A model generated the notes under the pieces. That model worked only from the letters and a program-made list of their open reading frames with translations, was not told the DNA's origin and ran no database searches. Below, piece by piece: positions 25,254 through 33,648 of a stretch of 64,000 bases of DNA (the stretch's first letter is position 1; each line of letters begins with the position of its first letter). Origin of the DNA: Nitrincola iocasae (GTDB lineage Bacteria > Pseudomonadota > Gammaproteobacteria > Pseudomonadales > Balneatricaceae); assembly GCF_008727795.1 (NCBI RefSeq), contig NZ_CP044222.1:2480001-2544000 (forward strand), given 5' to 3'. A program made the position numbers and the translations under genes.

Positions 25254-25871
25254 ATGAGCCTGTCTATTTACCAGCTAAAAACCCGCTTTCAAGCCCTGCT
25301 CAGACCCAGTGTTACGTTACTGTATAAATGGGGCATCACCGCGAATCAAGTCACCCTGCTTGCTGCACTCGGTTCTATCTGTTTAGGGGCCTTGCTCTTC
25401 TTTAACACCTATCATCCCTTGATTTTCCTGCTGCTGCCTATTTGGATGGTATTACGGATGGGATTGAATGCGGTTGATGGCATGTTAGCCCGCGAATTTG
25501 GACAGGCAAGTTATCTGGGCGCTTACTTGAACGAATTGGCCGATGTAGTTTCTGATGCCGCCCTTTATCTTCCCTTTGCGATGCTACCAGGTGTTCACTT
25601 TGAGCTACTGCTGGCTATTATATTTATGTCAGTGCTTAGCGAATATGCAGGCGTGCTCGGCCCAATGATCGGCGCTACACGTCGCTATGATGGCCCCATG
25701 GGTAAAAGTGATCGTGCCTTTGTGTTTGGCTGTTTAGGTTTGGCTTATGCCTTGGGTCTCCTATCAGCCAACATACTTAACCTGGTCATGCTGATCACCC
25801 TGTGTTTGTTATTCGTCACACTCATCAACCGTATCCGTAAAGGTATTGATGACGCGAACACATCACTATAA
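25254..25871 (+). CDS. ynbA: CDP-alcohol phosphatidyltransferase, YnbA-like
   Basis: 205-aa integral membrane enzyme that transfers a phosphatidyl group from CDP-diacylglycerol to an alcohol. The family motif is present as DGMLAREFGQASYLG then AYLNELADVVSD. The first Asp of the canonical GxxxDxxxD part is Asn. E. coli YnbA, as I remember it, shows the same LNE variant, so this is a subfamily trait rather than decay. The ends KSDRAFVFG and NRIRKG also match YnbA. First gene of a three-gene operon; the acceptor alcohol is unknown. Confidence 0.82.
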   Translation: MSLSIYQLKTRFQALLRPSVTLLYKWGITANQVTLLAALGSICLGALLFFNTYHPLIFLLLPIWMVLRMGLNAVDGMLAREFGQASYLGAYLNELADVVSDAALYLPFAMLPGVHFELLLAIIFMSVLSEYAGVLGPMIGATRRYDGPMGKSDRAFVFGCLGLAYALGLLSANILNLVMLITLCLLFVTLINRIRKGIDDANTSL

Positions 25872-25886
25872 AAGGATAATTCACCT

Positions 25887-26516
25887 ATGTTTGCTCATCT
25901 GCTGCGCTTTATTTTAATCGGCTTAGCAAAATTCATCACTGGTGCCAGAGCCGTTGGCAACCTTGAGTTTGAACAGGACGCTTCACCAGCCCTCTATTTT
26001 GCTAATCACACCAGCCATGGTGATTTTGTTTTACTCTGGGCCAGTCTACCTGCCGATGTTCGCAAAAAAACACGCCCGGTAGCGGGTGCAGACTATTGGG
26101 ATAAAACCCCTCTTAGACGCTTTATAATTCATCAGGTTTTTAATGGCGTATTAGTCAGTCGAGAAGGTTGCCAACCAACCAACAACCCTCTTGAGCCTTT
26201 GCTTAAGGCATTGGATCAAGGTGACTCACTCATTTTTTTCCCGGAAGGAACGCGCAACCTGAGTGACGAGCTGTTATTGCCATTTAAATCAGGCTTGTAC
26301 CATTTAATTAAACATCACCCTTCTCTTAAACTACAACCTGTCTGGATCAGCAATTTAAACCGCGCCATGCCCAAGGGCTACCCGCTACCCTTGCCCTTAC
26401 TTTGCACCCTAAACTTTGGCCCTCAGTATTGCGCATCGAGCCAGGTCAGCAAAAACGATACATTGCATTTAGCGTCTAGCGAGCTGCTCTCTCTGAAACA
26501 GGACACCCCCGTATGA
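25887..26516 (+). CDS. 1-acylglycerol-3-phosphate acyltransferase family protein (PlsC-like)
   Basis: 209-aa membrane-associated acyltransferase. The HX4D motif (NHTSHGDF) and the FPEGTR motif are intact, with the third block near VLVSREGC. It lies 15 bp after ynbA, and its stop overlaps the start of the CdsA-like gene (ATGA). In this operon it could provide the phosphatidate for the CdsA-like enzyme or acylate the product of YnbA. This gene order differs from E. coli ynbABCD, where a hydrolase and a phosphatase follow. Confidence 0.85.
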   Translation: MFAHLLRFILIGLAKFITGARAVGNLEFEQDASPALYFANHTSHGDFVLLWASLPADVRKKTRPVAGADYWDKTPLRRFIIHQVFNGVLVSREGCQPTNNPLEPLLKALDQGDSLIFFPEGTRNLSDELLLPFKSGLYHLIKHHPSLKLQPVWISNLNRAMPKGYPLPLPLLCTLNFGPQYCASSQVSKNDTLHLASSELLSLKQDTPV

Positions 26517-27439
26517 ATACCACAACGCTGTTGCTGTTTTTAGGGTTAGGTGCTTTTTTGTTACTCGCATCACTCATAGGTCAACTGCTTGCCTGGAAAC
26601 AAGGCAAGACTGCGGTTGTTGATAACCTCAATCAGCGGATTAATGCCTGGTGGGTGATGGTACTTGTCCTGGGTGTCGCCTTTGCGGCAGGTAAGTATGC
26701 GGTTATTCTACTCTTTTTAGGCATTTCATTTTATGCACTGCGTGAGTTTTTAACCCTATTACCAACACGACGAGGGGACTACTGGGCTCTACTCGTGGCT
26801 TTTTATGTTGCATTGCCGATTCAATACCTGCTTATTGCTATCGATTGGTATGGACTGTTTTCAATTTTCATCCCCGTGTATGTGTTCTTACTACTGCCCA
26901 TCCTGGCTTCAATCAGTGGCGACACACAACACTTTTTGGAAAGAACCGCCAAAGTGCAATGGGGATTGATGGTTGCCGTCTATTGCATTTCCTCCGTACC
27001 AGCGTTGCTAACACTAGAGATCATCGGCTACGAAGGGCGCAACCTGCTTTTAATTGCCTGGTTAATTTTAGTAGTTCAACTTTCTGATGTATTTCAATAT
27101 GTTTGCGGAAAACTGATGGGCAAGCGCAAAGTAGCCCCCACCTTATCACCCTCTAAAACACTCGAAGGCCTAATCGGTGGCGTCTTCTTAGCGACGCTGG
27201 TCGGTGGTGCGTTGCATTGGATAACACCTTTCAGCTTTGGCGAAGCCGTTGTGATAGCCTTTATCGTCAATGCGCTTGGCTTTGCTGGCGGCTTAGTGAT
27301 GTCGGCCATTAAGCGTGATCGCGGCATTAAAGACTGGGGAGCCATGATCCAGGGACACGGAGGCATGCTCGATCGCATCGACTCAGTATGCTTTGCGGCG
27401 CCCGTGTATTTTCATCTTATTCGTTATTTTTGGACCTGA
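26513..27439 (+). CDS. ynbB: CdsA-family phosphatidate cytidylyltransferase, YnbB-like
   Basis: 308-aa polytopic membrane protein making CDP-diacylglycerol. About eight hydrophobic segments; the family signature near the C-terminus is SAIKRDRGIKDWGAMIQGHGGMLDRIDS, with SPSKTLEGLIGG upstream. Matches YnbB in overall pattern. With YnbA and the PlsC-like protein it forms a self-contained route to an alternative phospholipid. The module is AT-richer than its neighbours. Confidence 0.85.
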   Translation: MNTTTLLLFLGLGAFLLLASLIGQLLAWKQGKTAVVDNLNQRINAWWVMVLVLGVAFAAGKYAVILLFLGISFYALREFLTLLPTRRGDYWALLVAFYVALPIQYLLIAIDWYGLFSIFIPVYVFLLLPILASISGDTQHFLERTAKVQWGLMVAVYCISSVPALLTLEIIGYEGRNLLLIAWLILVVQLSDVFQYVCGKLMGKRKVAPTLSPSKTLEGLIGGVFLATLVGGALHWITPFSFGEAVVIAFIVNALGFAGGLVMSAIKRDRGIKDWGAMIQGHGGMLDRIDSVCFAAPVYFHLIRYFWT

Positions 27440-27458
27440 TAAACTGGCGTAGGTCCCC

Positions 27459-28517
27459 TTATAACAACTCCAACCGTCGTGTCGACCAGTGCAGCGTGGC
27501 CGTACGGATCAGCATTTTCTCAGCCAGTGCCGGTTGTGTTTCACCAATCACATTGGCGGCGAACTCGGCCATGAAACGGGCTTTTAGTTCAGCGCGCGCC
27601 TGGTCTGGGCCGACTTCGTCATAGGGTGCAGAAGATAGCAGCAGGAAACCATCATCAGGTATTCGGCCTTGCGCCATATTGGCGCGGATAATACCGGCCG
27701 CTTTGATGATGGGATCGGACAGATCTGGGCTGTAGGGACCGATGATCAACGCTACATTGGGAACATGCAGAAAATCAAAGCCACGCCCGACGCAGATCAC
27801 CCACTCACTGTGTTCGATATCCAGATCACGCTGTAATTGACGCATTTCATCGATATGGCGCAGATTACCCTCGACCAGCGGCAACAAGTCATGACGCACT
27901 TGGGCAGGCATATCGGTAAAAAAACCTTCCAGTTTCACTGGCAAACTGTCCAGCTCATCTGGTTTCAGTGTGGAGAGATCAAGCGACTCCCCTTCGCTGC
28001 TGTGCAGAATCAAGGCATCTTCGTCAGTTTCAAAACCGCACACCAAGGGATACACCGTTTTGTGCCCATGGCCAAAAATCGCCTCTACCTGCTCACGAAT
28101 TTCATTTGCATGCACCATGGCGGCATCTTTATCACAGTTAAAACCGGCACAACCGCGGGACTTATCACCTTTGGAAAAATGGTAGGTGATGATAATCAAC
28201 ACCCGTCGGCCCTGGTGAATCGCTTCCATCACCTGACTTTCCAACAGGTCACCCATATAGGGCCAGCCCAGATCGAAAATACCACCGAGATTACGAAATG
28301 GATGCACTATGCCAAGCGGTGTTTTAGTGGCATAAGGCAAGTGTATACGCCCATCCATACACTTCAGGGCAATGATACGGGTAGGGTGTTCGGCCAGATA
28401 ACGCTGACGCGCGAGTGAATTTTCAGGGTCGCAGAAAAGCGCTGAGTGGGTACGACTAAGCTCCATCAGCCACTCAATGCGTTGATCGATAGGTGCGGAA
28501 TGAATCGCAGTCGGCAT
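27459..28517 (-). CDS. CsoSCA-like (carboxysome shell-type) beta-carbonic anhydrase domain protein
   Basis: 352 aa. Candidate zinc ligands and catalytic pair follow the CsoSCA pattern: C53-x-D55-x-R57 (CMDGR), H113 (ITYHFSKGD) and C123 (RGCAGFNCDKDAA). The His-to-Cys spacing and the GCA motif fit CsoSCA better than ordinary beta-carbonic anhydrases. The product is shorter than carboxysomal CsoSCA, which is over 500 aa and has an N-terminal shell-associated region. No carboxysome or RuBisCO genes are nearby, so it is probably a free enzyme for CO2/bicarbonate balance. Activity is inferred. Confidence 0.6.
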   Translation of the reverse strand: MPTAIHSAPIDQRIEWLMELSRTHSALFCDPENSLARQRYLAEHPTRIIALKCMDGRIHLPYATKTPLGIVHPFRNLGGIFDLGWPYMGDLLESQVMEAIHQGRRVLIIITYHFSKGDKSRGCAGFNCDKDAAMVHANEIREQVEAIFGHGHKTVYPLVCGFETDEDALILHSSEGESLDLSTLKPDELDSLPVKLEGFFTDMPAQVRHDLLPLVEGNLRHIDEMRQLQRDLDIEHSEWVICVGRGFDFLHVPNVALIIGPYSPDLSDPIIKAAGIIRANMAQGRIPDDGFLLLSSAPYDEVGPDQARAELKARFMAEFAANVIGETQPALAEKMLIRTATLHWSTRRLELL

Positions 28518-28886
28518 AGTTATTATTCTCCGTTGCTGTGAACCATCAGGCGTGGCTGACTGGCCCTATGCTAACGCAACTTGAAATATTTGGATATGCA
28601 CTCTGCTATAGGCTTCTGAACCACTTAAAACTTGCTTAGGCACTGTCAACAGCGATGCAAAGGAAAGTCTTAGGCTGCATGATAAGGATACTAAATATTT
28701 ACTTGATTAAAATCGACTAGGGGGTAATATGTTGGTTCAGGGAGTTTAGATCAACATAAGGATATGTAGCCAACACAGCTCAATGCTACCCTCCTTTTTT
28801 GCCTAGACTTTATATTTACAATAGTAATGACATAAGCCATGACGAAAGACTCTAAAACTCATGCGCTTTTAAAAGGGACGAATTGT
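28518..28886. other. Intergenic region without recognised elements
   Basis: 369 bp between the divergent carbonic-anhydrase-like gene and the accessory gene at 28887. It grows AT-rich toward the right. I see no tRNA, terminator or clear promoter pair. A six-codon frame after GGGGGTAAT (28730) is too short to support. Confidence 0.4.
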
Positions 28887-29546
28887 ATGTCACAAAGGAC
28901 AGATATTATCGACGGTTCCCAGGCTTTTGGTCGAAACAGAGGATTAATCTATACAAAGAGATGCGGATGGATAGATCTGGGACATGCCGATCCAGAAGGG
29001 CCTAGGGAATTGTGGACTAAAATACTTCACGAACAGACCGAGGAACGAACAGAACAGGGATTTTTCAGGATTAGGTATCATCAGGAAATGAGGACAACAA
29101 AATTCAACATCACAGTTGGTGCTGGCATTAGAAAAAAGTACGATATAAAAAAAAATCTCACCCCAATTGATGCAAAATCAGTCGCACTAGCAATTTTCTT
29201 AGATACATCTCACGCTTTTGAGTCCATGCAGACTAGATGGCCCTTTCGGTTGAAAACAGACAGTGGGTATAGTGCTGAGGATTTAGTATCTAACTTAATT
29301 TCTTTTTATCGCACACTCAACCCACATATAGATTATTTGAAGATTTGCCAACCCGTAAGTAAAGACATTGCCCTTCAAATTTGGGATAGATATGGTGCTC
29401 TAGGCACCAATAAAAATCATACTCACTTACCTTTTTTATACCCAATCCCACCCGCCCAAGGAGGTCCAATGTGTGGAACCTTACCTCCTGAACTAAACAC
29501 AATTATACCAGCAACACCGGGAACTCTCTTCAAAGAGGCACAATAA
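28887..29546 (+). CDS. Uncharacterised protein (candidate secreted effector of an accessory cassette)
   Basis: 219 aa from ATG 28887, which has AAAGGG nine bases upstream; ATG 28839 lacks a ribosome site. No signal peptide or membrane segment. Visible blocks: GLIYTKRCGWIDLGHADPEGP near the N-terminus, a FDTSHAFE-like segment (LDTSHAFESMQ), and SAEDLVSNLISFYR. The first block recalls DUF4056-type proteins, but I am not sure. Markedly AT-rich. The stop is one base before the next gene, which is one of two tandem paralogues, an arrangement common for an effector followed by duplicated immunity genes. Confidence 0.6.
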   Translation: MSQRTDIIDGSQAFGRNRGLIYTKRCGWIDLGHADPEGPRELWTKILHEQTEERTEQGFFRIRYHQEMRTTKFNITVGAGIRKKYDIKKNLTPIDAKSVALAIFLDTSHAFESMQTRWPFRLKTDSGYSAEDLVSNLISFYRTLNPHIDYLKICQPVSKDIALQIWDRYGALGTNKNHTHLPFLYPIPPAQGGPMCGTLPPELNTIIPATPGTLFKEAQ

Positions 29547-29547
29547 T

Positions 29548-29931
29548 ATGCGTATGTTAATTTTAGCATTATCATCATTTACAGTCTTTATCGGATGCTT
29601 TTTTTATTTAGCTAGTGTTATTTTTTCAGAGCATTATCCATATACATACAAAAGCTTTAATTATTATCTATTAACACCTTCAGAGATATCAAAAATGACA
29701 AATTTGTGTATAGACAAACCATCGTTTATCTACAGTATAGGTGATGGAAACAAGGCTTCATACACAGCGATGAACTGCACTCTCGATAGAGAAATTATTT
29801 TAAATCACATAAAAGAACTAGGATTTGAAATTAACAAACACGGCAGATACGTAAAGAACAATACCAAAATTGAATTCTTATACGATGATACTAACGACAA
29901 GGTTACGGAGGTTACTTTATATGAGTATTAA
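29548..29931 (+). CDS. Membrane-anchored small protein, tandem paralogue 1
   Basis: 127 aa with one N-terminal membrane segment (residues about 4-26) and a soluble domain. Shares with the next gene the blocks FSEHYPYTYKS, YYLLTPSEIS, CIDKPSFI and MNCTL, plus a conserved end (DDTNDKV.E.T..E). AGAGG precedes the ATG. It immediately follows the 219-aa gene and is probably its partner. Function unknown. Confidence 0.65.
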   Translation: MRMLILALSSFTVFIGCFFYLASVIFSEHYPYTYKSFNYYLLTPSEISKMTNLCIDKPSFIYSIGDGNKASYTAMNCTLDREIILNHIKELGFEINKHGRYVKNNTKIEFLYDDTNDKVTEVTLYEY

Positions 29932-30045
29932 TTATAACCCTTAATTCAGATAATTACCTAGCAGCACCAATCAAAAAATACTCTAATTAACTAAAACTAA
30001 CTTTCTATTTAAACACCAAAAACATGATAACAAAGGTGCAATAAA

Positions 30046-30432
30046 ATGCGCGCACTGATATTAGTATTTGTAGCAGTTGCCATCATTATTGGCTCTGTTT
30101 TTTATGTAGCACGCATTGGTTTTTCTGAGCATCACGAATATAGCTATAAGAGCCTGGACTACTTCCTGCTGACTCCATCAGAGATGTCTACTATGACCAA
30201 ATTTTGCGAAGACAAACCTCGCTTTATTTCAAGATTAGTAAGTGGTCCCAATTCAATCAGCATAACAACCATGAATTGTACTCTTGCAATCGATGTGATC
30301 TTAACTCACTTGAAAGACATAGGCTTTCAACTTGAATATGGCAAATATGTAAAAGGTGATACCAGCATTGAAATATTAACCAATGATCTCGATGATAAGG
30401 TGGTAGAGTTAACCTACTTAGAATTTAGTTAG
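30046..30432 (+). CDS. Membrane-anchored small protein, tandem paralogue 2
   Basis: 128 aa, clearly homologous over its length to the gene at 29548 (FSEHHEYSYKS, YFLLTPSEMS, CEDKPRFI, MNCTL, YVKGDTSIE). Identity looks moderate, so the duplication is not recent or the copies have diverged to different specificities. AAAGGTG precedes the ATG. A 114-bp AT-rich gap separates the copies. Confidence 0.65.
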   Translation: MRALILVFVAVAIIIGSVFYVARIGFSEHHEYSYKSLDYFLLTPSEMSTMTKFCEDKPRFISRLVSGPNSISITTMNCTLAIDVILTHLKDIGFQLEYGKYVKGDTSIEILTNDLDDKVVELTYLEFS

Positions 30433-30450
30433 GACTCCAAAATCGAGACA

Positions 30451-30804
30451 TCAATGACGTCTGGACTGCTGTTCCTGCAGCAGTATCTGCTCAGCATCGA
30501 GTGATCCAATTGGGATGTCTGTGTTGACCGGAATATCACCTTGGATCTGCAAGGCCAGATAACGCAACACACAGACGCGCAGAAACGAGGTGAAATTACC
30601 CAGATCATGCCCGGCATCAATCGATTCATGATAGAGCCGGGTAATCAGTTGAGGGGTTTGCATACCGTCACGCTGAGCGATCTCTTCCAATAGCTTCCAG
30701 AAATAGTTTTCCATCCGCACACTGGTGACCATGCCATCTATACGCAATGAATGTGTGCAGCTTTTCCATAAGCCAGGATCGCCCTTGATGAATAGTCGGC
30801 ACAT
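30451..30804 (-). CDS. Ribbon-helix-helix domain protein (RHH_4-like)
   Basis: 117 aa. Central segment SLRIDGMVTSVRMENYFWKLLEEIAQRDGM has the beta-strand plus two-helix pattern of the RHH_4 family (Arg-rich strand, then an FW-x-L-L core), followed by TPQLITRLYHE and SFLRVCVLRYL, also typical. Likely a small DNA-binding or partner-binding regulator. GGAGAGG precedes the ATG. Lies 22 bp downstream of the PfpI-family gene on the same strand, probably co-transcribed. Confidence 0.75.
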   Translation of the reverse strand: MCRLFIKGDPGLWKSCTHSLRIDGMVTSVRMENYFWKLLEEIAQRDGMQTPQLITRLYHESIDAGHDLGNFTSFLRVCVLRYLALQIQGDIPVNTDIPIGSLDAEQILLQEQQSRRH

Positions 30805-30825
30805 ACCCCTCTCCTCTGAACAGTG

Positions 30826-31389
30826 TTATTGCAACAGTTTCTGGAACTGCGCCAGCCAAGCCGGATGTGCAGGCCAAGCAGGTGCTGTTACCAGCTTGCC
30901 ATCGGTTACGGCTGAATCAACCGGAATATCGGCATATTCACCACCGCTGGCTTCCACTTCCGGGCTACAGGCTGGATAAGCAGAACAACGTCTGCCTTTT
31001 AACACTTTAGCAGCTGCCAGCAATTGTGCACCATGGCAGATAGCCGCGACCGGTTTATCCGCTTCAAAAAAGTGCTGGACCATGCTTATGACTTCTGGAT
31101 TCAGCCGCAGATATTCTGGTGCTCGACCGCCTGGAATAACCAGGGCATCATAATCGCCAACCTGAATCTCGCTGAAGCTGGCATTCAGAGTAAAACGATG
31201 CCCTGGTTTTTCGCTATAGGTCTGATCGCCTTCAAAATCGTGGATCGCCGTAGCGATACTGTCACCGGCTTGCTTATCAGGGCAAACCGCATCAACCTGA
31301 TGACCGAACGCCTGCAGCGTCTGGAAAGGCACCATGGTTTCATAATCTTCGGTGAAGTCGCCAGTAATCATCAGTATTTTCTTGCTCAT
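30826..31389 (-). CDS. DJ-1/PfpI family protein (class I glutamine amidotransferase-like)
   Basis: 187 aa. Nucleophile elbow AICHGAQLL gives the catalytic Cys followed by His; the acidic residue of the family lies in DFTEDYE. Members act as deglycases, proteases or chaperones; which applies here is not visible. AAGGAG precedes the ATG. First gene of a two-gene unit with the RHH protein, divergent from betI. Confidence 0.85.
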   Translation of the reverse strand: MSKKILMITGDFTEDYETMVPFQTLQAFGHQVDAVCPDKQAGDSIATAIHDFEGDQTYSEKPGHRFTLNASFSEIQVGDYDALVIPGGRAPEYLRLNPEVISMVQHFFEADKPVAAICHGAQLLAAAKVLKGRRCSAYPACSPEVEASGGEYADIPVDSAVTDGKLVTAPAWPAHPAWLAQFQKLLQ

Positions 31390-31529
31390 CTGGGGTCTCC
31401 TTTAATTGTTATAACCCAGTATCAAACATCTCACAGATTTATATCTTCAGGGTATTACCGGAATACTACCTGGACATTTTTCAACCACCCTCAGGGTTGA
31501 TCCTTGCATAGTTATTCGGTAGTCTTTTA

Positions 31530-31549
31530 TTAATTGAACGTTCAATTAA
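31530..31549. promoter_or_regulatory. BetI operator
   Basis: Perfect 20-bp palindrome TTAATTGAACGTTCAATTAA eight bases before the betI start and overlapping its leader. TetR-type BetI proteins bind palindromes with the TTGAAC core at bet promoters, so choline-responsive autorepression of betIBA is the natural reading. Confidence 0.7.
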
Positions 31550-31557
31550 GGAAAAAT

Positions 31558-32172
31558 ATGCCCATCGTCGGCGTCAAAGACACCCGCAAACAGCAACTGA
31601 TTCAGGCCACACTGGAGTCAATTGCTGAGCTGGGTTTACAGAACACCACTATTGTCACCATCAGCCGCCGTGCCGGGATGTCATCCGGTATTATCAGCCA
31701 CTATTTTGGTGGCAAGCAGGGGTTGATTGAAGCTGCTTTGCGCCACTTGCTGGAACAGCTGGGGCAGGATTTTCGGGCACGCATCAAAGGGTCTGACGGC
31801 TCACCAGAACAACGCCTGGCAAGTATTATTGAAGCCAACTTCACCGATTTTCAGCGCTCAGACCTCGCAGCAAGAACCTGGTTAAGCTTTTGGGCGCGCT
31901 CTATGCATGAACCAGGACTCAAGCGCCTGCAGCAGATCAACAACGCTCGCCTCTATAGCAATCTGCGCTACGCCTTTGCGTTGCGCCTGCCAAAACACGC
32001 CGCCACGGAAGCGGCGCGACAGACGGCGGCATTGATCGATGGCTTCTGGTTGCGCAGTGCGTTAAGTCTGGACCCACAGGAAAGCTTTGCTGCAGGTGAA
32101 AGGCTGTGCAAACAATTTGCGCTACGCTGCCTACAGCCAACTACATCACCCTATTTAAACGCTACAGATTAA
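31558..32172 (+). CDS. betI: Transcriptional repressor BetI
   Basis: TetR-family repressor that releases DNA when choline is present. 204 aa from ATG 31558 (AAGGA upstream), beginning MPIVGVKDTRKQQLIQATL like other BetI proteins. HTH at about 28-50 (TIVTISRRAGMSSGIISHYF). It leads the betI-betB-betA operon with 12 bp to betB. Confidence 0.92.
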   Translation: MPIVGVKDTRKQQLIQATLESIAELGLQNTTIVTISRRAGMSSGIISHYFGGKQGLIEAALRHLLEQLGQDFRARIKGSDGSPEQRLASIIEANFTDFQRSDLAARTWLSFWARSMHEPGLKRLQQINNARLYSNLRYAFALRLPKHAATEAARQTAALIDGFWLRSALSLDPQESFAAGERLCKQFALRCLQPTTSPYLNATD

Positions 32173-32184
32173 GGTAACTATTTT

Positions 32185-33648
32185 ATGTCTCTGCCTCGCT
32201 ATCAAAACTTTGTTAACGGCTGCTATCAGGCCAACCTCAGTGGTGAAACTTTCAGCGTCATTAATCCGGGTACCGGCCAGGTGATTTACGAGATGGAAGT
32301 TGCCGATGCCAGTATCCAGCAGGCCGCTATCGACAGTGCTCATGAAGGCTTTGCTCGCTGGTCTGCGATGAATGGCGTAGCTCGCAGCCGTATTCTGATG
32401 CGTGCAGTGGCGCTGCTGCGTGAGCGCAATGATGAACTGGCCAAGGTCGAAGTGCAGGACACAGGTAAACCCTGGCAGGAAGCTGTAGCTGTCGATGTGG
32501 TCACTGGCGCTGACTCGATTGAGTTTTTTGCAGGGCTGGCGGCATCGATTGAAGGCAATCAGCAGGATCTTGGCGGTGATTTTTACTACACCCGCCGTGA
32601 GCCTTTGGGAATTTGTGCCGGCATCGGCGCCTGGAACTACCCGTTACAGATTGCCTGCTGGAAAGCAGCACCGGCACTGGCGTGTGGTAACAGCATGATT
32701 TTCAAACCCTCGGAAGAAACCCCGCTGGGTGTATTAAAACTGGCAGAAATCTTTGTTGAAGCCGGTGTACCTGCTGGAGTATTCAATGTGGTTCAAGGTG
32801 ATGGCAAGGTGGGAGCCTGGCTGACACACCATCCGGATATTGCCAAGGTTTCCTTCACCGGAGAAGTCGGCACCGGTCAGAAAGTGATGGCGGCTTCCGC
32901 CTCCTCGCTCAAGCAGGTCACCATGGAGCTGGGCGGCAAATCACCACTGATCATTTTTGATGATGCGGATATCGACAATGCCGTCTCAGCCGCGATGCTG
33001 GGTAATTTTTACACCCAGGGTGAAATCTGTACCAATGGCACCCGTGTATTTGTTCATGAAGCCATTCAGGATATTTTTTTACAGCGCCTACTGGAACGCA
33101 CACGTAACAATATTCGCCTGGGTGATCCGGCCGATCCGGAAACCAACTTCGGCGCGTTGATTTCAGCCCAACATCGGCAAAAAGTACTCAGTTATATCGA
33201 AATCGGTCTGGCAGAAGGTGCGAAACTGCTGCATGGCGGTCAGGCGGTACAACCGGCGGCGGCTCCAGGTGGTTTCTTTGTCGAACCCACTATTTTCAGT
33301 GATTGCACCGACGACATGACCATTTGCCGTGAAGAGATATTTGGTCCGGTCATGTCAGTACTGAGCTTCAGTGATGAAGACGAGGTGATACGCCGCGCCA
33401 ACACTACCGAAACTGGTCTGGCTGCCGGGGTATTCACCAATGACCTGCGTCGTGCCCACCGGGTTATTCATCAACTGCAGGCCGGCATCTGCTGGATCAA
33501 CAGCTACGGGGCATCCCCGGCTGAAATGCCCGTGGGTGGTTACAAACTATCCGGTATCGGCCGTGAAAATGGCCGCGTAACCCTGGACCACTATACACAA
33601 ATCAAATCTGTGTATGTTGGTATGACTGATCTGGAGAGTCCATTTTGA
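32185..33648 (+). CDS. betB: Betaine-aldehyde dehydrogenase
   Basis: NAD(P)-dependent oxidation of betaine aldehyde to glycine betaine, the osmoprotectant. 487 aa with FKPSEETP, cofactor motif SFTGEVGTG, catalytic Glu in MELGGKS and catalytic Cys in GEICTNGTRVFV. The ending PVGGYKLSGIGRENG is typical of BetB. The stop overlaps the betA start. Confidence 0.94.
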   Translation: MSLPRYQNFVNGCYQANLSGETFSVINPGTGQVIYEMEVADASIQQAAIDSAHEGFARWSAMNGVARSRILMRAVALLRERNDELAKVEVQDTGKPWQEAVAVDVVTGADSIEFFAGLAASIEGNQQDLGGDFYYTRREPLGICAGIGAWNYPLQIACWKAAPALACGNSMIFKPSEETPLGVLKLAEIFVEAGVPAGVFNVVQGDGKVGAWLTHHPDIAKVSFTGEVGTGQKVMAASASSLKQVTMELGGKSPLIIFDDADIDNAVSAAMLGNFYTQGEICTNGTRVFVHEAIQDIFLQRLLERTRNNIRLGDPADPETNFGALISAQHRQKVLSYIEIGLAEGAKLLHGGQAVQPAAAPGGFFVEPTIFSDCTDDMTICREEIFGPVMSVLSFSDEDEVIRRANTTETGLAAGVFTNDLRRAHRVIHQLQAGICWINSYGASPAEMPVGGYKLSGIGRENGRVTLDHYTQIKSVYVGMTDLESPF

